NCBI GenBank assembly: GCA_030737835.1
Contig: JAUJYN010000044.1
Span: 682,001-746,000, forward strand
DNA from: Acorus gramineus
Lineage: Eukaryota; Streptophyta; Magnoliopsida; Acorales; Acoraceae
Length of the DNA stretch: 64,000 bases
Reading direction: 5' to 3'
Both the position numbers and the translations under genes were made by a program. Shown piece after piece: positions 22,022-35,093 of this stretch (position 1 is its first letter; every line of letters starts with the position of its first letter). Below the pieces are notes generated by a model. That model was not told the origin of the DNA, searched no databases, and was given only the letters and a program-made list of their open reading frames with translations.

Positions 22022-24985
22022 ATGTCTGCTTTTAATCCACTTGTTGTTATTCTCAAAGAATGTAAATTGATTGGACCTAATTATATTGACTGGAAAAGAA
22101 ACCTGGATATTGTGTTGACTTCCTTATAGTACAAGTTTGTTCTCACTGAAGTATGTCCTCCAAAACCTGGTGAGGGGGCAACCGATGAGGAAACCCAAAC
22201 TTATCAGAAATGGCTGAGGGCTGATGAGATGGCTAGGTGTTACATTCTGGCATCCATGTCAAATGTTCTAAGTCATCAGCATCAGTCTATGACCACTGCC
22301 TACAACATAATGGTTAGCCTTAAGGAAATGTTTGGTGACCAGAGTCGTGCCGCTAGGCAAGTGGCCATGAAAGAACTGATACTAGTATGGCGGAGGGGAC
22401 ACCAGTAAGGGATCATGTTCTAAAGATGATGGGTCATCTCAATGAACTAGAGATCCTAGGAGCTGAAATTGATGGGGAGACCCAGGTCGATATCATACTC
22501 CAGTCTCTACCAGAATCTTTTAAGCAGTTCCGTGTCAACTACACGATGAATAAGCATGACTACATGTTGGCAGAACTGCTCAAAGAGCTTCAGGCGGTAG
22601 AGGGTCTCAACAAGAAGCCAGCTAGCATTTACATGACTGAGAAAGGTTCTACTTCCAAGGCTAAAGCCAAGAGGAAGAGAAAGGTTCAACATGCAGGTAC
22701 TCAGGCTGTGAATAAAATTCAAGGACAGACACAGAAAAAGCCGAAAGGCAAGTGTTTTCAGTGTGGACAATCAGGTCACTGGAAGAAGCAATGTCCGGTC
22801 TATCTCAACAAACTGAACAACGCAGGTAAATCTTATTCACTAGTAGTTGAAACATGTTTAGCGGTCCGATCTACCAGGACATGGTGTGTAGACTCGGGAG
22901 CCACTAATCATGTATGCAATTATTTGCAGGGTTCCAGGAAACTAAGTGATGGAGAGATTTATCTTCACATGGGGAATGCTACGAAAGTGGTGGCAGTTGC
23001 AGTAGGAGTCGTTTATCTACATTTCAATAATAATAGAATTTTAATTTTAAAAGATTGTCTTTATGTACCTTCCATTAGAAGGAACTTAGTTTCTGTTTCT
23101 AGATTGGCTATAGATGGTTATTATGTTTATTTTGATAACTCTGTGGTTATCAAGAATAAAAGACATTTTATCTGTTCTGGTACATTGGTGGATGATCTTT
23201 ATGTTATTAATCCTGAATCTCCTAAACTGCATGAATTGAATAACACTAACATGTTACCACTAAAGAGAAAAGAATCTTCTCAGAAGAACAAAATGTATCT
23301 TTGGCACTTACGCCTTGGTCATATTAATCTAAAAAGGATTCAAAGACTGGTTGAAGATGGACCACTGAGTTCATTGGAAGTGGAGGCACTTCCAGTCTGC
23401 GAATCTTGCTTAGAAGGAAAGATGACCAAGAGGCCGTTCTCGGCCAAGGGCAATAGAGCCGGAGGACCGTTGGAATTGGTTCACTCCGATTTATGTGGTC
23501 CCATGACAGTCCAGGCAAGAGGTGGTTATGAGTATTTCATCACATTTATTGATGATTACTCAAGATACGGATACATTTACTTGCTTCGCCAAAAGTTTGA
23601 CGCCTTGGATAAATTCAAAGAAGTTAAGGCAGAGATAGAGAAGCAGACGGGTAAATACCTAAAGTCACTACGATCTGATCGTGGTGGTGAATACCTCTTG
23701 GGAGAGTTTAGGGAATACTTATTGGAGCACGGGATTACATCCCAGTTGACTGCACCAGGGACACCCCAGCAAAATGGTGTAGCAGAGAGAAGAAATAGGA
23801 CACTTTTGGAGATGGTAAGGTCCATGATGAGTTATTCTAGTTTACCTGTTTCTTTTTGGGGACACGCATTAGAAACGGCTGCTTACCTGTTGAACTTGGT
23901 TCCAACTAAGGCAGTATCCTCTACTCCCACAGAATTGTGGACTGGACGCAAACCTAGTCTGCGGCATATTCGGATTTGGGGTAGTCAAGCACATGTGCTA
24001 AGAAAGGATCCTAGCAAGTTGGAATCAAGAACAGAAGTATGTTTCTTTGTAGGGTACCCGAGAGGAACTAAAGGTGGTCTATTTTATAGTACTAAGGACC
24101 AGAAGGTCATTGTAAGCACTAATGCCCGGTTCTTAGAAGAAGACTATATTCTAAATCACAAACCCATGAGTAGAGTTGTTCTAGAGGAATTGAGAAAAGA
24201 GGAACAAGCAGAAAATTCCTCAATACCACCAATGTTTGAACCAGTTCACGGTGATACTATCAACACGTTAGGCTCAACACCAGAACAACGTGTGGATTAT
24301 AGCACACCGGGTTCAAGAAATGACACGACATGTTGTCGCTAGTGCACACACTCTTGTAATACCTCGTCGTAGTGGGAGGGTTATCCAACAACCCGAGAGG
24401 TATATGTTCTTGGGAGAGTCATATGACAAGGTCCCTGAGGAACATAATGCCGAACCCTGTAACTACAATGAAGCACTACAAGATAAGGATGTAGAGCATT
24501 GTCAAAAGGCTATGATGTCTGAAATAGAGTCTATGTACTCGAATCATGTCTGGGAGCTTGTGGATCCACCCGAAGGGATAAAACCCATTGGGTGCAAATG
24601 GATCTATAAGAAGAAAAGAGGATCAGACGGAATGGTTGAGACTTACAAAGCAAGGTTCGTAGCGAAGGGTTTTACTCAGATTATGCGGAAACATTTTTGC
24701 CGGTAGCCATTATGAAGTCTATCCGAATTCTCTTGTCCATTGCGAATCATTTCGATTATGAAATTTGGCAAATGGACATGAAGACAGCTTTCCTCAATGG
24801 AAGTCTTGACGAGTGCATCTATATGGTTCAACTAGACGGTTTCATAGCAAAGGGTCAGGAGCATATGTTTTGCAAGCTCAAGAAGTCCATCTATGGACTC
24901 AAGCAGGCATCAAGATCTTGGAAGATCCATTTTGATCAGGCAATCAAATCTTTTGGTTTTGATCAATGCCTAGATGAACCTTACG
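22022..24985 (+). pseudogene. Copia gag, protease, integrase and start of RT
   Basis: The gag start is MSAFNPLVVILKECKLIGPN at 22022. It continues through an alpha-helical capsid region to a CCHC zinc knuckle, CFQCGQSGHWKKQC (about 22753-22794). Protease has WCVDSGATNHVC (about 22882-22917). Integrase shows the HHCC zinc region (HLRLGH...CESCLEGKM, about 23306-23430) and the DDE core: HSDLCGP near 23480, DDYSRYG near 23550, SDRGGEY near 23677, and the catalytic Glu in NGVAERRNRT near 23772. The RT fingers begin at VWELVDPP...GCKWIYKKK (about 24549-24617). QMDMKTAFLNG (about 24769) and KKSIYGLKQASRSW (about 24880) follow, after which T2 copy 2 interrupts. The order gag-PR-INT-RT is diagnostic of Copia. 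The gene is broken. I have not assigned a Copia clade. Confidence 0.9.
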
Positions 24986-27900
24986 TGTTGTGCCTGTGTC
25001 ATTTGGAGCGCTCTGTTTGAAAATTTGGGTACATAATTTTTTTCCTTGAAGTTATGTATTTGGATTTGATTTTGTTAAAATCCAAGATGAAGAGGTTTAA
25101 ATATGAGTTTACTATGAGATGTCCAGTTTTGAGTTAGCTTTCGTACAGAAGTGGAATTAGATCAACTGGATTCTTGTAGTAAAAGTTATGGGTATTTTTC
25201 CAAGTATACCCCGAGGAGGGAAATTCTGGCAGCAGCCATGTTCTATGTTTAGCTCTAATTTTGGATTAGCTAGAGGGATTATTTGATCTTGGCATAAACA
25301 TAAAAGTTGTAGATAATCCTCTTGGCTTTCCAACGGACTTGGAATTGTGCAATTCGGAGCTATATCGAGGAAGTTATGGCTGTTCCAGTGAAGCATGCGC
25401 AGAATTTCTAGTCAAAGGGCGACTAGGTCATTTCCACCCCTCTTAAGATATTTGTGTGCAAAATATCTTCTTCTTCTCTCTCTCCCTCTCACTTCCACTC
25501 CTACTTCTTGGTTCTCCTTCTCACTTTCAAACCAGCCCCCCCCCCCCCCCCAAGTGTTTGATTTAATGTCTAAAAGAGAAGTGAAGGAGATGGTGCAAGT
25601 GCATGAGAAGCTTTGGCTAGGTTTTGTTGTTGTTGATGAACTCCTCTCTCTCAAGCTCCCTCTCATGCTCTATTTTTCTCCCCCCCCCCCTGATTTGCAG
25701 CCATTGGAGGGCTGAGGAGGGCTGAGGTGGTGGTGGTGGTTGAGGTGGTCGCGGGTGCGTCGAGGGCCCCCGAACCTCCCCCTTTCGTTCCCCCTCCAAG
25801 GTGAGCTCCTCCCCTTCTTTTCTTGGTTTTCATGGCTTAAGGGGATGTTAGGGAGGTCATGCATGCTAGGTAGATGGGTTAGGGTGTGTGTGAGGGGTTG
25901 GGGAGGGTTAAAATGAGGTTGGGATGGGCTGGGCGCGTGCTGGGCGCAGTCTGCGCGCGTGCGCACGCAGGCGGGGGCTGGCAGGCGCAGTTGAGCGCGC
26001 AGACGTGAGCGGGCCCGTGCGCGGGTGCGCGCGGGACTGCGCGTGAGTGCTGGCGCGAGCGCGGGAGCACGCGGGAGTGCGCGCGGGCGCGCGAGGCACT
26101 GCGCCTGGGCGCGGGGCTGGGGACTAGTGCGCGCGCATGTGCCTGCGCGTGCGTGCGCGTGTTGGGGCGTGCGAGCAGGGTGCTGCGCGGGGGGCGCAGT
26201 GCGCGGGGTGCTGCGCGAGGGCGCGAGGGCTGGACGTGCAGTGCGCGCGGGCGCGCGCGAGCGTGCGCGAGCGTGCGGCAGCGCGTCTGGGCACGCGGGC
26301 AGGCGCGCGGCAGTGCGCCGATGGTGCTGGGGTGCGTGCGTGCGTGCGCATTCGTGCGTGCGCGTGCGGGGGGCCATGCGTGTGGCTGCCCGAGGGTTCG
26401 GGTAGGTGTCGTGGTACTCGGACTCACGTGCGTACGTGCGTGCTCGCATGCGTGCGAGCCCGTATGCATGCTTGTCCGAGTATTGGGTATTTCTAATGTT
26501 GTCTATGTGTAAATTGTGTTGTTTCTCACCAGTTGGATGCCCCTACCTTGCAGATCTCGTCGGATGGGATGCGCGAGGTCCCGGGTTGTAAGGTGAGTGG
26601 TTTGATTCCAATCCCCCCCCCCCCCTCTCTAGGGATGCGCTCGACCCGCATGGACGCCCGTCGCGCAGCGATGGGGCCCCCCCTAGCAAAAATATGTAGA
26701 TACCATGCATGCATGATTAATATGATATATTCATGCCACCTTAGACTTTGTATGCTAGGGATATGCACCCTTATATCATGTATAGCGGCCTATGCATGTT
26801 TAGTCACCTTGTCCTTTAATTGGAAAGCCCCGACCTATGCATGTTCCCATTTAGTTTAATTTATTTAAATCAAGATGGGATTATGTGATTATATTGTTGT
26901 AAGCATGCCTTAGAGAATATTATAACCTTGTGGTTATAATATATGTTTCCCCGCATCTTAGTTATGCGCCCTGGAAGAATTCTTGAGAATTCATGACATT
27001 AGTAGTGTTAGAAATCGTTGTCGACGGATCCAACAGGATCGTGCGCGCGTGAGTAGGCTGTCTTCTGCTTTTTGGTTGGATCCGATGTAGGTACTCCCCG
27101 GCGATGGCTGACCTGACAGAGGGCTTCCGTCCGGTACCTCCGATGTGTTCGGACAGTACTGGTAGTTGGAGTGGACTAGGTCGAGGCTACGAGGGTGGGA
27201 AAGGGCTACCGGGTGGACCAGGGGTGGAGAGCGGTCTAGTCTGTCCCAAAGGACCCATGACACCCCTAAAGGGTGAGCGTGGGGTGGGTCGGCGATGTTA
27301 CGACCCACTAGCTTGTGTAGTTACTCCCGTTTAGGGACTATGACTACTTTAAGGTTAATATGAGTGTGTTGGTTGTTGTTATGCATGTGTGTGATATCTC
27401 GATAAGCGAGTATCAAGAGTGGTTGTTTTCCATTGGGTTTCGCTTTGCGAACATGGGATCGTTCTCCCCTTCCTTGGATCCGATGTAGGAACTCCCTGGC
27501 GTCGGCTGTACCTGACAGAGGGCTCCCGTCCGTAGGTACCTCCGATGTGTCGGACAGTACGGATGGTGGGAGTGGACTAGGTGGAGGCCACGAGGGTGGG
27601 AAAGGGCTACTGGCGGACCAAGGGTGTAGAGCGGTGAGTTGAGGAGATCGGGTTGTAGATACTACCCGGGAGAGGGTTAATGAATGATGTCGCGAGCGTG
27701 GAAATCGTTCTCCCCTTCGTTGGATCCGATGTAGGAACTCCCCGGCGTTGGCTATACCTGTCAGAGGACTAGGCGGGGGCCACGAGGGTGGGAGAGACTA
27801 CCAGGTGGACCAGGGGTGGAGAGCAGTCTAAGTCTCTTCCCAAAGTCCCAAGATGTCTCCTTTCAGGAGTGAGGGTGTGGATGAGGCGAAGACACGTCGC

Positions 27901-28684
27901 CTCATGACCCATTCGTTGTTCGACCGTTCCCATAGTTGTTGGGTCCGGTCTCGTGATTGATGTTGAAGGACATCGATGGGCGATTATCTAGATGTAGATG
28001 ATCCAGTAGTGTTGAGTAGACCAGTAAATCCGGGTCTCTTTGACCGATGGTATGGTCTCTGGACCAGTAAATCCGGGTCTCTTCGACCGACGGTATGGTC
28101 TCTCCCCATAAGTCCCAAAAGACTCCCTCCGAGAGTGAGGGTGGGGGTGAGGTTGGTCGCGCCGCCGCGTGACCCAGTTATCCATGGGTTTCTACCCATG
28201 TTTTCCTTGAAAGGAAATTGATTATGTATTGAACTGTAGAATGGTGATTGGTTTCCAGCCACTCACTGAGCTTGTAGCTCACCCCTCGCATACTGTTTCT
28301 TTTCAGGGGCAGTGTTGGGCATGGAGCTGGAGCTTCCTGTGGCGTGGTCTTATGGGCGTGGAGCGTTCTGCCGACGGGTGGCGTGTGCGAGGCTGTCAGC
28401 ATTCCTAGAGTCATTTATGCTTTGTAAATCGTGCATGTGGCACAGGTTGTATTTTCTTTGGTCTAGACTTGTCTTTCACAGGACATTGATTGTGTATTCG
28501 GGTCTGTAATAATGTTTTTGATTTACAGACATTGTTATATATTATGCTTCCGCTTTTCAGTCAGTTATCATTATCTTGCTTTGCCGCCTTGTGTATTGTT
28601 GTTGGTGTCCTTATTGACCTCAGGTATTGATAGCTGATATTTATTATTGCCACGTCTCGGGGACGGCCGCCCTGGGGCGTGACA
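24986..28684 (+). mobile_element. T2 solo LTR (copy 2) in Copia RT
   Basis: It begins TGTTGTGCCTGTGTCATTTG and ends GGGGCGTGACA. The target duplication ttacg is exact (24981-24985 and 28685-28689). At 3699 bases it is the cleanest T2 LTR. Splice-like layout: acceptor gatttgcag^cc (25700/25701), exon of 100 bases, donor ccaag^gtgagc (25800/25801), GC-rich zone about 25930-26400, branch-like ctcac at about 26525, acceptor ccttgcag^atctcg (26553/26554), 39-base mini-exon, donor gtaag^gtgagtgg (26592/26593), last acceptor ttcttttcag^gggcag (28306/28307). Confidence 0.9.
26554..26592 (+). other. Conserved mini-exon-like block in T2 copy 2
   Basis: 39 bases from atctcgtcggatgggatg to gttgtaag, bounded by ccttgcag upstream and gtgagtgg downstream. 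The same block is conserved in T2 copies 1 and 3-5. In T1 copies it corresponds to atcttgacgg...cgcgacgaccc, also bounded by cttgcag and gtgagtgg. Confidence 0.5.
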
Positions 28685-28689
28685 TTACG

Positions 28690-29134
28690 TGTATAAGAAG
28701 TTCAACGGAAATGTGGTGGTGTTTCTAATACTTTATGTAGATGACATCTTACTCATTAGAAACCATATTGGGGTATTGTCTATGGTTAAAGTCTGGTTAT
28801 CCAGCCAATTTCATATGAAGGACTTGGGAGAAGCCAGTCACATCCTTGGGATAAAGGTCATACGAGATCGCAAGAATAGGATGTTGGGCTTATCACAAGC
28901 TACTTATATTGACTCAGTTCTTACCAGATTTAGCATGCACGATTCCAAGAATGGCTTTCTACCCTTCAGACATGGAATTACTCTATCTAGGGAGCAGTGT
29001 CTGACTTCTCCAAAGAAGATAGAGAAGATGAAGGCAGTTCCTTATGCTTCAACCGTTGGAAGCTTCATGTATGCAATACTTTGTACTAGACTAGATATTT
29101 ACTTTGCAGTTGGCATAGTTAGCAGATATCAATC
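28690..29134 (+). pseudogene. Copia RT core, continued
   Basis: Copia resumes after the ttacg duplication. The catalytic YVDD lies in LYVDDILLIRN (about 28731-28763). FHMKDLGEASHILGIKV follows (about 28809) and then the palm/thumb region up to FAVGIVSRYQS (about 29103-29134). It is interrupted there by another LTR. Broken. Confidence 0.85.
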
Positions 29135-29530
29135 TGTAACGACTATGGTTTTCCTAGTCATTTTTTAATTTTTGTGCATTGGGTCATATTCCTATAGGGT
29201 TTTGGAGGACTTATATATCTCCAATTTCAGAAGTTATGATATAATTAGAATTGTTATTCTGTTAGCTTTCCAACACTTTTTATGGATCGTAAACCGGATG
29301 AGTATCGATCAAGTTATGAACAAAAATGGTGTCGAGAGGTCGGGCAGAGGAAATAGCAACGGCCCCAGTGAGACCCGTCGGTTTTTGTGACGGATCCAAC
29401 AGGAGCCGTCGATCTGGAAACGATTTCAAACTTTAATATTTTCAGTTTTAGAAAGTTTTAATGTGTATTATTGATTGATATGTCTGGGATACGGTTAGTT
29501 TTGATTTCTCCACGTGTATAAGATTACACA

Positions 29531-29582
<52 letters not shown>

Positions 29583-30055
29583 CATTGAAAACCCTAAAGT
29601 CTTCTTCTTCTTCTTCTCTTGTTTTCGGCACCATTGTTGAGGAGCTCGGGAAGGGGTTCGAATAGAGGGTTCTTGTGAGTATTATCCTCTGTTTATGAAG
29701 GGTTTTGAATGATAATGATTCCGTTTAGGTGTCCTTGTTATATGATTTCGTTTTTTTTTTTTTTCCAACGAAAAGATTTTATTTTCTTCTTGATACTTGA
29801 AAGTTTTATATGATTTCGGGTCCTTATGATATAACAATGAAATCATTATGTTTTGTGATGTTTTACAAAGTTTTAGATGATGCTTTTAGATCTCACATAT
29901 TTACTTCGAATTTCACTGGTCTCTTAAGTTTTCTTCTTGAGTTTTTCATAGTTTTGATGGATTTAATATGATTTTCGGATCCTTATGTTATAACTATGAA
30001 ATCATGAAGTTTTCAAAGTATTTTACAAATATTTCATGACAAAAGAAAGGGGATA
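29135..30055 (+). repeat. Partial LTR of a third Gypsy-like family (T3)
   Basis: It starts TGTAACGACTATGGTTTTCC, directly after Copia RT. The block ttctgttagctttccaac at 29256 and the TGTAACGAC start are typical of plant chromovirus LTRs. It contains a long CT tract (29534-29578), then a leader-like aaaaccctaaa. Its far end is not found in the window. T2 copy 3 begins within it at 30056. Confidence 0.55.
29534..29578 (+). repeat. (CT)n microsatellite
   Basis: About 22 uninterrupted CT units just upstream of a plausible transcription start zone in T3. A second CT tract lies at about 30562-30592 at the equivalent place in T2 copy 3. Confidence 0.9.
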
Positions 30056-30557
30056 TGTTGTGCCTGTGTCATTTGGAGCACTCTGATTGAAAATTTGGTT
30101 ACATAATTATTTTTCTTTCTCCTAGAAGTTATGTATTTCCAATTTGGTATTTGGATTTGATTTTGTTAAAATCCAAGATGAAGAGGTTTAAATATGATGT
30201 TATTATGAGATGTCCATTTTTGAGTTAGCTTTCGTACAAAAGTGGAATTAGGTCAACTGGATTCATGTAGTAAAAGTTATGGGTATTTTTCCAAGTATAC
30301 CCCGGGGAGGGAAATTCTGATAGCAGCCCTGTTCTATGTTTAACTCTGATTTCGGAATATCTAGAGAGATTATTTGATCTTGGAATGTACATGAAAGTTG
30401 TAGATAAGCTTCTTAGCTTTCCAACGGTTTTGGAATTGTGCAATTCAGAGCTATATTGAGGAAGTTATGGCTGTTCTAGTGAAGCATGTGCAGAATTTCT
30501 AAGTCAGGGATGAAAGGGTCATTTCCATCCCTCTTTAGATATTTGTGTGCAACAAAT

Positions 30558-30597
<40 letters not shown>

Positions 30598-32772
30598 TCA
30601 CTCCCACGTCTACACATCTTGCCCTCTCTTCCTCTCTCTGAAGCCCCCCAAGTGTTTGTTATATCTCCTCAATGAGATGGAGAAGGAGATGGTGCAAGTG
30701 CAAGAGAAGCTTGTGTAGGTTTTGTTGTTGTTGATCTCCCCTCTCTCAAGATCCCTTTTCTTGATCCTCCCCCCCCTGATTTGCAGCCAAGAAGGAGGCT
30801 GAGGAGAGGCTGAAGGTGGTGGTGTTGGTGGTGGCGGTTGAGTTGGTCGCGGGTGCGTCGAGGGCCCCCGAACCTCCCCCTTTCTTCCCCCCCCCCCCCC
30901 CCCAAGGTGAGCCTTTCCCCTTCTTTTCTTGGTTTTTATGGCTTAGGGATGGTTGGGAAGGTCATGCATGTTGGGTAAATGTGTTAGAGTGTGTGTGAGG
31001 GGTTGGGGAGGGTTAAATGGGGTTAGGGTTGGCTGGGCGCGCGTGGGGAGCAGTCTGCGCGCGTGCGCGCGCAGGCTGGTGCTGGCAGGCGCTGGCGGGC
31101 GCGCAGACGCGCGCTGGCGCTTGCGCGCGAGTGCGTGGGTGGGCGCGGAGTGGGCGTGCTGGTGCGCGCGGGTGCTGGCGCGAGCGGGGGTGCGCGCTGG
31201 AGTGCGCGCGGGCACGCGCGAGCGTGCGCGCGCGCGGGGCAGTGCGCCTGGGCATGCGCCTAGGCGCGGGGCTGGGGGCCAGTGCGCGCACGTGCGTGCG
31301 TGCGCATGCGTGCGCATGCTGGGGGGCGCGGGCTGGACGCGCAGTGCACGCAGGCGCGCGCGGGCAGGCGCGCGGCAGTGCCCCGAAGGTGTTGGGGCGC
31401 GTGCGTGCGTGCGCATTCGTGCGTGCGCGTGTGGGGGGCCACGCGTGTGGCTGCCCGAGGGTTCGGGTAGGTGTCGGGAAACTCGGACTCGCGTGCGTAC
31501 GTGCGTGCTCGCATTCGTGCGAGTCTGTATGCATGCTTGTCCGAGTATTTGGTATTTCTAGTAAATTTCTATGTGTAAATTGTGTTGTTCTCACCAAATT
31601 GGATGCCCTTACCTTGCAGATCTCGTCGGATGGGATGCGCGAGGTCCCGGGTTGTAAGGTGAGTGGTTCGATTCCAATCCCCCCCCCCCCTCTCTAGGGA
31701 TGCGCTCGACCCGCGTAGACGCGCGTCGCGCATCGATGGGGCCCCCTAGCTATAATATGTAGATCCGATGTAATGCATGATTAATATGATGTAACCATGC
31801 CACATTAGACCTTGTATGCTAGGGATATGCATCCATATATCATGTATAGAGGCCCATACATGCCTAGACACCATGTCCCTTGATTGGAAAGCCCTGATCC
31901 TTGCATGTTTCCCATTTAGTTTAATTTATTTAAATCAAATGTGAATATATTGTTATAAGCATGCCTTAGAGAATATTATAACCTTGTTGTTATAATATAT
32001 GTTTCCCCGCATCTTAGTTATGCACCCTGGAGGAATTCTTGAGAATTCATGACATTAGTAGTGTTAGAAATCGTTGTCGACGGATCCAAGAGGATCGTAT
32101 ACGCGTGAGTAGGCTGTCTTCTCCCTTTGGTTGGATCCGAGTAGGGACTCCCCAGCGTTGGAAAGCTGTCCTGACAGAGGGCTCCCATCTGTAGGTACCT
32201 CCGATGCGTCGAACAGTGCTGATCGTGGGAGTATACAAGGTAGAGGCTACGGAGTGTGGGAGAGGCTACCGGGTGGACCAAGGGAGGAGAGCAGTCTAGT
32301 CTGAAAAGGCCCATGTCACCCCCTTAAAGGGTGAGGGTGGGGTGGGTCGGCGATGTTACGACACACTAACTTTTGTAGTTACTCCCGTTTAGGGACTTTA
32401 ATTATTTTGAGGTTAATATGAGTGTGTTGAATAGATTGTTGTTATGCCTGTGTTTTGATATCTCGATAAGTGAGTATCGAGAGTAGTTGTTTTCCATTGG
32501 GTTCGCTTTGTGAACATGGGATCGTTCTCCCCTTCGTTGGATCCGATGTAGGAACTTCTCAGGTTTAGCTGTCCTGACAGAGGGCTCCCATCCGTAGGTA
32601 CCACCGATGCATTCGGAAGAGTACTGATCGTGGGAGTATACCAGGTAGAGGCTACCCGGGGAAAGGGCTACCGGTGGACCAAGGGTGTAGATCGGTGAGT
32701 TGAGGAGATCGAGTTGTAGATACTACCCGGGAGAGGGTTAACGAATGATGTTGCGGGCGTGGGAATCGTTCT
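30056..32772 (+). repeat. T2 LTR (copy 3), partial
   Basis: It begins TGTTGTGCCTGTGTCATTTG at 30056 and matches the first 2.7 kb of T2 copies 1 and 2, including acceptor gatttgcag^cc (30786), donor ccaag^gtgagc (30905), the GC-rich zone (31035-31460), the mini-exon after ccttgcag (31619) and the donor gtgagtgg (31658). T2 copy 4 begins at 32773 inside it. Confidence 0.8.
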
Positions 32773-35093
32773 TGTTGTGCCTGTGTCATTTGGAGCACTC
32801 TGATTGAAAATTTGGGTACATAAAATTTTTCCTAGAAGTTATGTATTTTCAATTTGGTATTTGGATTTGATTTTGTTAAAATCCAAGATGAAGAGATTTA
32901 AATATGATTTTATTATGAGATGTCCATTTTTGAGTTAGCTTTCGCACAGAAGTGGAATTAGATCAACTGGATTCTTGTGGTAAAAGTTATGGGTATTTTT
33001 CCAAGTATACCCCGGGGAGGGAAATTCTGGCAGCAGCCCTGTTCTATGTTTAGCTCTAATTTCGGAATAGCTAGAGAGATTATTTGATCTTGGCATGAAC
33101 ATGAAAGTTGTAGTTAATCCTCTTGGCTTTCCAATGGACTTGGAATTGTGAAATTCGGAACTATATCGAAGAAGTTATAGCTGTTCTAGTGAAGCATGCG
33201 CAGAATTTCTAGTCAAAAGACGACTAGGTCATTTCCACCCCTCTTAAGATATTTGTGTGCAAAATATCTTCTCTCTCTCTCTCTCCCTCTCACTTCCACG
33301 CCCATTTTTCTTGGGCTCTCTCTTCCTCTCTCTCAAGCACCCTAGGTGTTTGTTGAAATGTCCAAAAGAGAAGTGAAGGAGATGGTGCAAGTGCATGAGA
33401 AGCTTTGGCTAGGTTTTGTTGTTGTTGATGAACCCCTCTCTCTCAAGCTCCCTTTCTCATGATCTTTCCCCCTGATTTGCAGCCATCGGAGGGCTGAGGA
33501 GGGCTGAGGTGGTGGTGGTGGTTGAGGTGGTCGCGGGTGCGTCGAGGGCCCCCGAACCTCCCCCTTTCGTTCCCCCTCCAAGGTGGGCTCCTCCCCTTCT
33601 TTTCTTGGTTTTCATGGCTTAGGGTGGGTTGGGAGGGTCATGCATGTTGGGTAGATGTGTTAGGATGTGTGTGAGGGGTTGGGAAGGGTTAAAATGGGGT
33701 TAGGAGGGGCTGGGCGCGCGCTGGGCGCATTCTGCGCGCGTGCGCGCGCAGGTGCGCGCGCTGGCGGGCGCTACCAGGCGCTGGCGGGCGCGCGGGTGCG
33801 CGCGGGTGCTGGCGCGAGCAGGGGTGCACGCGGGAGTGCGCGCGAGTGCGCGCGGGCGCGCGCGAGAGTGCAACGCGCGGAGCAGTGCGCTTGGGCATGC
33901 GCCTGGGCGCGGGGCTGGGGACAAGTGCGCGCGCGTGCGTGGGCGTGCTGGGGCGTGCGCGGGGTGCTGCGCGAGGGCGCGTGGGCTGGACGCGCAGTGC
34001 GCGCGGGTGCGCGCGAGCGTGCGCGCGAGTGCGGCAGCGCGTCTGGGCGCGCGGGCAGGCGCGCGGCAGTGCGCCGATGGTGCTGGGGTGCGTGCGTGCG
34101 TGCGCATTCTTGCGTGCGCGTGCGGGGGGCCATGCGTGTGGCTGCCCGAGGGTTCGGGTAGGTGTCGGGGCAATCGGACTCGCGTGCGTACGTGCGTGCT
34201 CGCATGCGTGCGAGCCCGTATGCATGCTTGTCCGAGTATTGGGTATTTCTAATGTTTTCTATGTGTAAATTGTGTTGTTTCTCACCAGTTGGATGCCCCT
34301 ACCTTGCAGATCTCGTCGGATGGGATGCGCGAGGTCCCGGGTTGTAAGGTGAGTGGTTTGATTCCAATCCCGCCCCCCCTCTCTAGGGATGCGCTCGACC
34401 CGCATGGACGCGCGTCGCGCATCGATGGGGCCCCCCTAGCTAAAATATGTAGATACCATGCATGCATGATAAATATGATATATCCATGCCACCTTAGACT
34501 TTGTATGCTAGGGATATGCACCCTTATATCATGTATAGCGGCCTATGCATGTTTAGTCACCTTGTCCTTTAATTGGAAAGCCCCGACCTATGCATGTTCC
34601 CATTTAGTTTAATTTATTTAAATCAAGATGGGATTATGTGATTATATTGTTGTAAGCATGCCTTAGAGAATATTATAACCTTGTGGTTATAATATATGTT
34701 TCCCCGCATCTTAGTTATGCGCCCTGGAGGAATTCTTGAGAATTCATGACATTAGTAGTGTTAGAAATCGTTGTCGACGGATCCAACAGGATCGTACGCG
34801 CGTGAGTAGGTTGTCTTCTCCTTTTGGTTGGATCCGATGTTAGAACTCCCCGGCGATGGCTGACCTGACAGAGGGCTTCCGTCCGGTACCTCTGATGTGT
34901 TCGGACAGTACTGGTAGTTGGAGTGGACTAGGTCGAGGCTACGAGGGTGGGAAAGGGCTACCGGGTGGACCAGGGGTGGAGAGCGGTCTAGTCTGTCCCA
35001 AAGGACCCATGACACCCCTAAAGGGCGAGCGTGGGGTGGATCGGCGAAGTTACGACCCTCTAACTTTTGTAGTTACTCCCTTTTAGGGACTAT
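32773..35093 (+). repeat. T2 LTR (copy 4), partial, inside T2 copy 3
   Basis: It begins TGTTGTGCCTGTGTCATTTG and follows the T2 consensus for about 2.3 kb: acceptor gatttgcag (33481), GC-rich zone (33710-34160), mini-exon (34310-34348). The opposite-strand T2 copy 5 adjoins at 35094, so copies 4 and 5 form a large inverted repeat. Confidence 0.8.

Noticed and set aside
25670-26512. Overlapping Ala/Arg/Cys-rich frames on both strands
   Set aside because: Same composition artefact in the GC-rich zone of T2 copy 2; likewise at 11757-12163, 14589-15267, 16073-16902, 30943-31697, 33667-34268 and 39388-40042.
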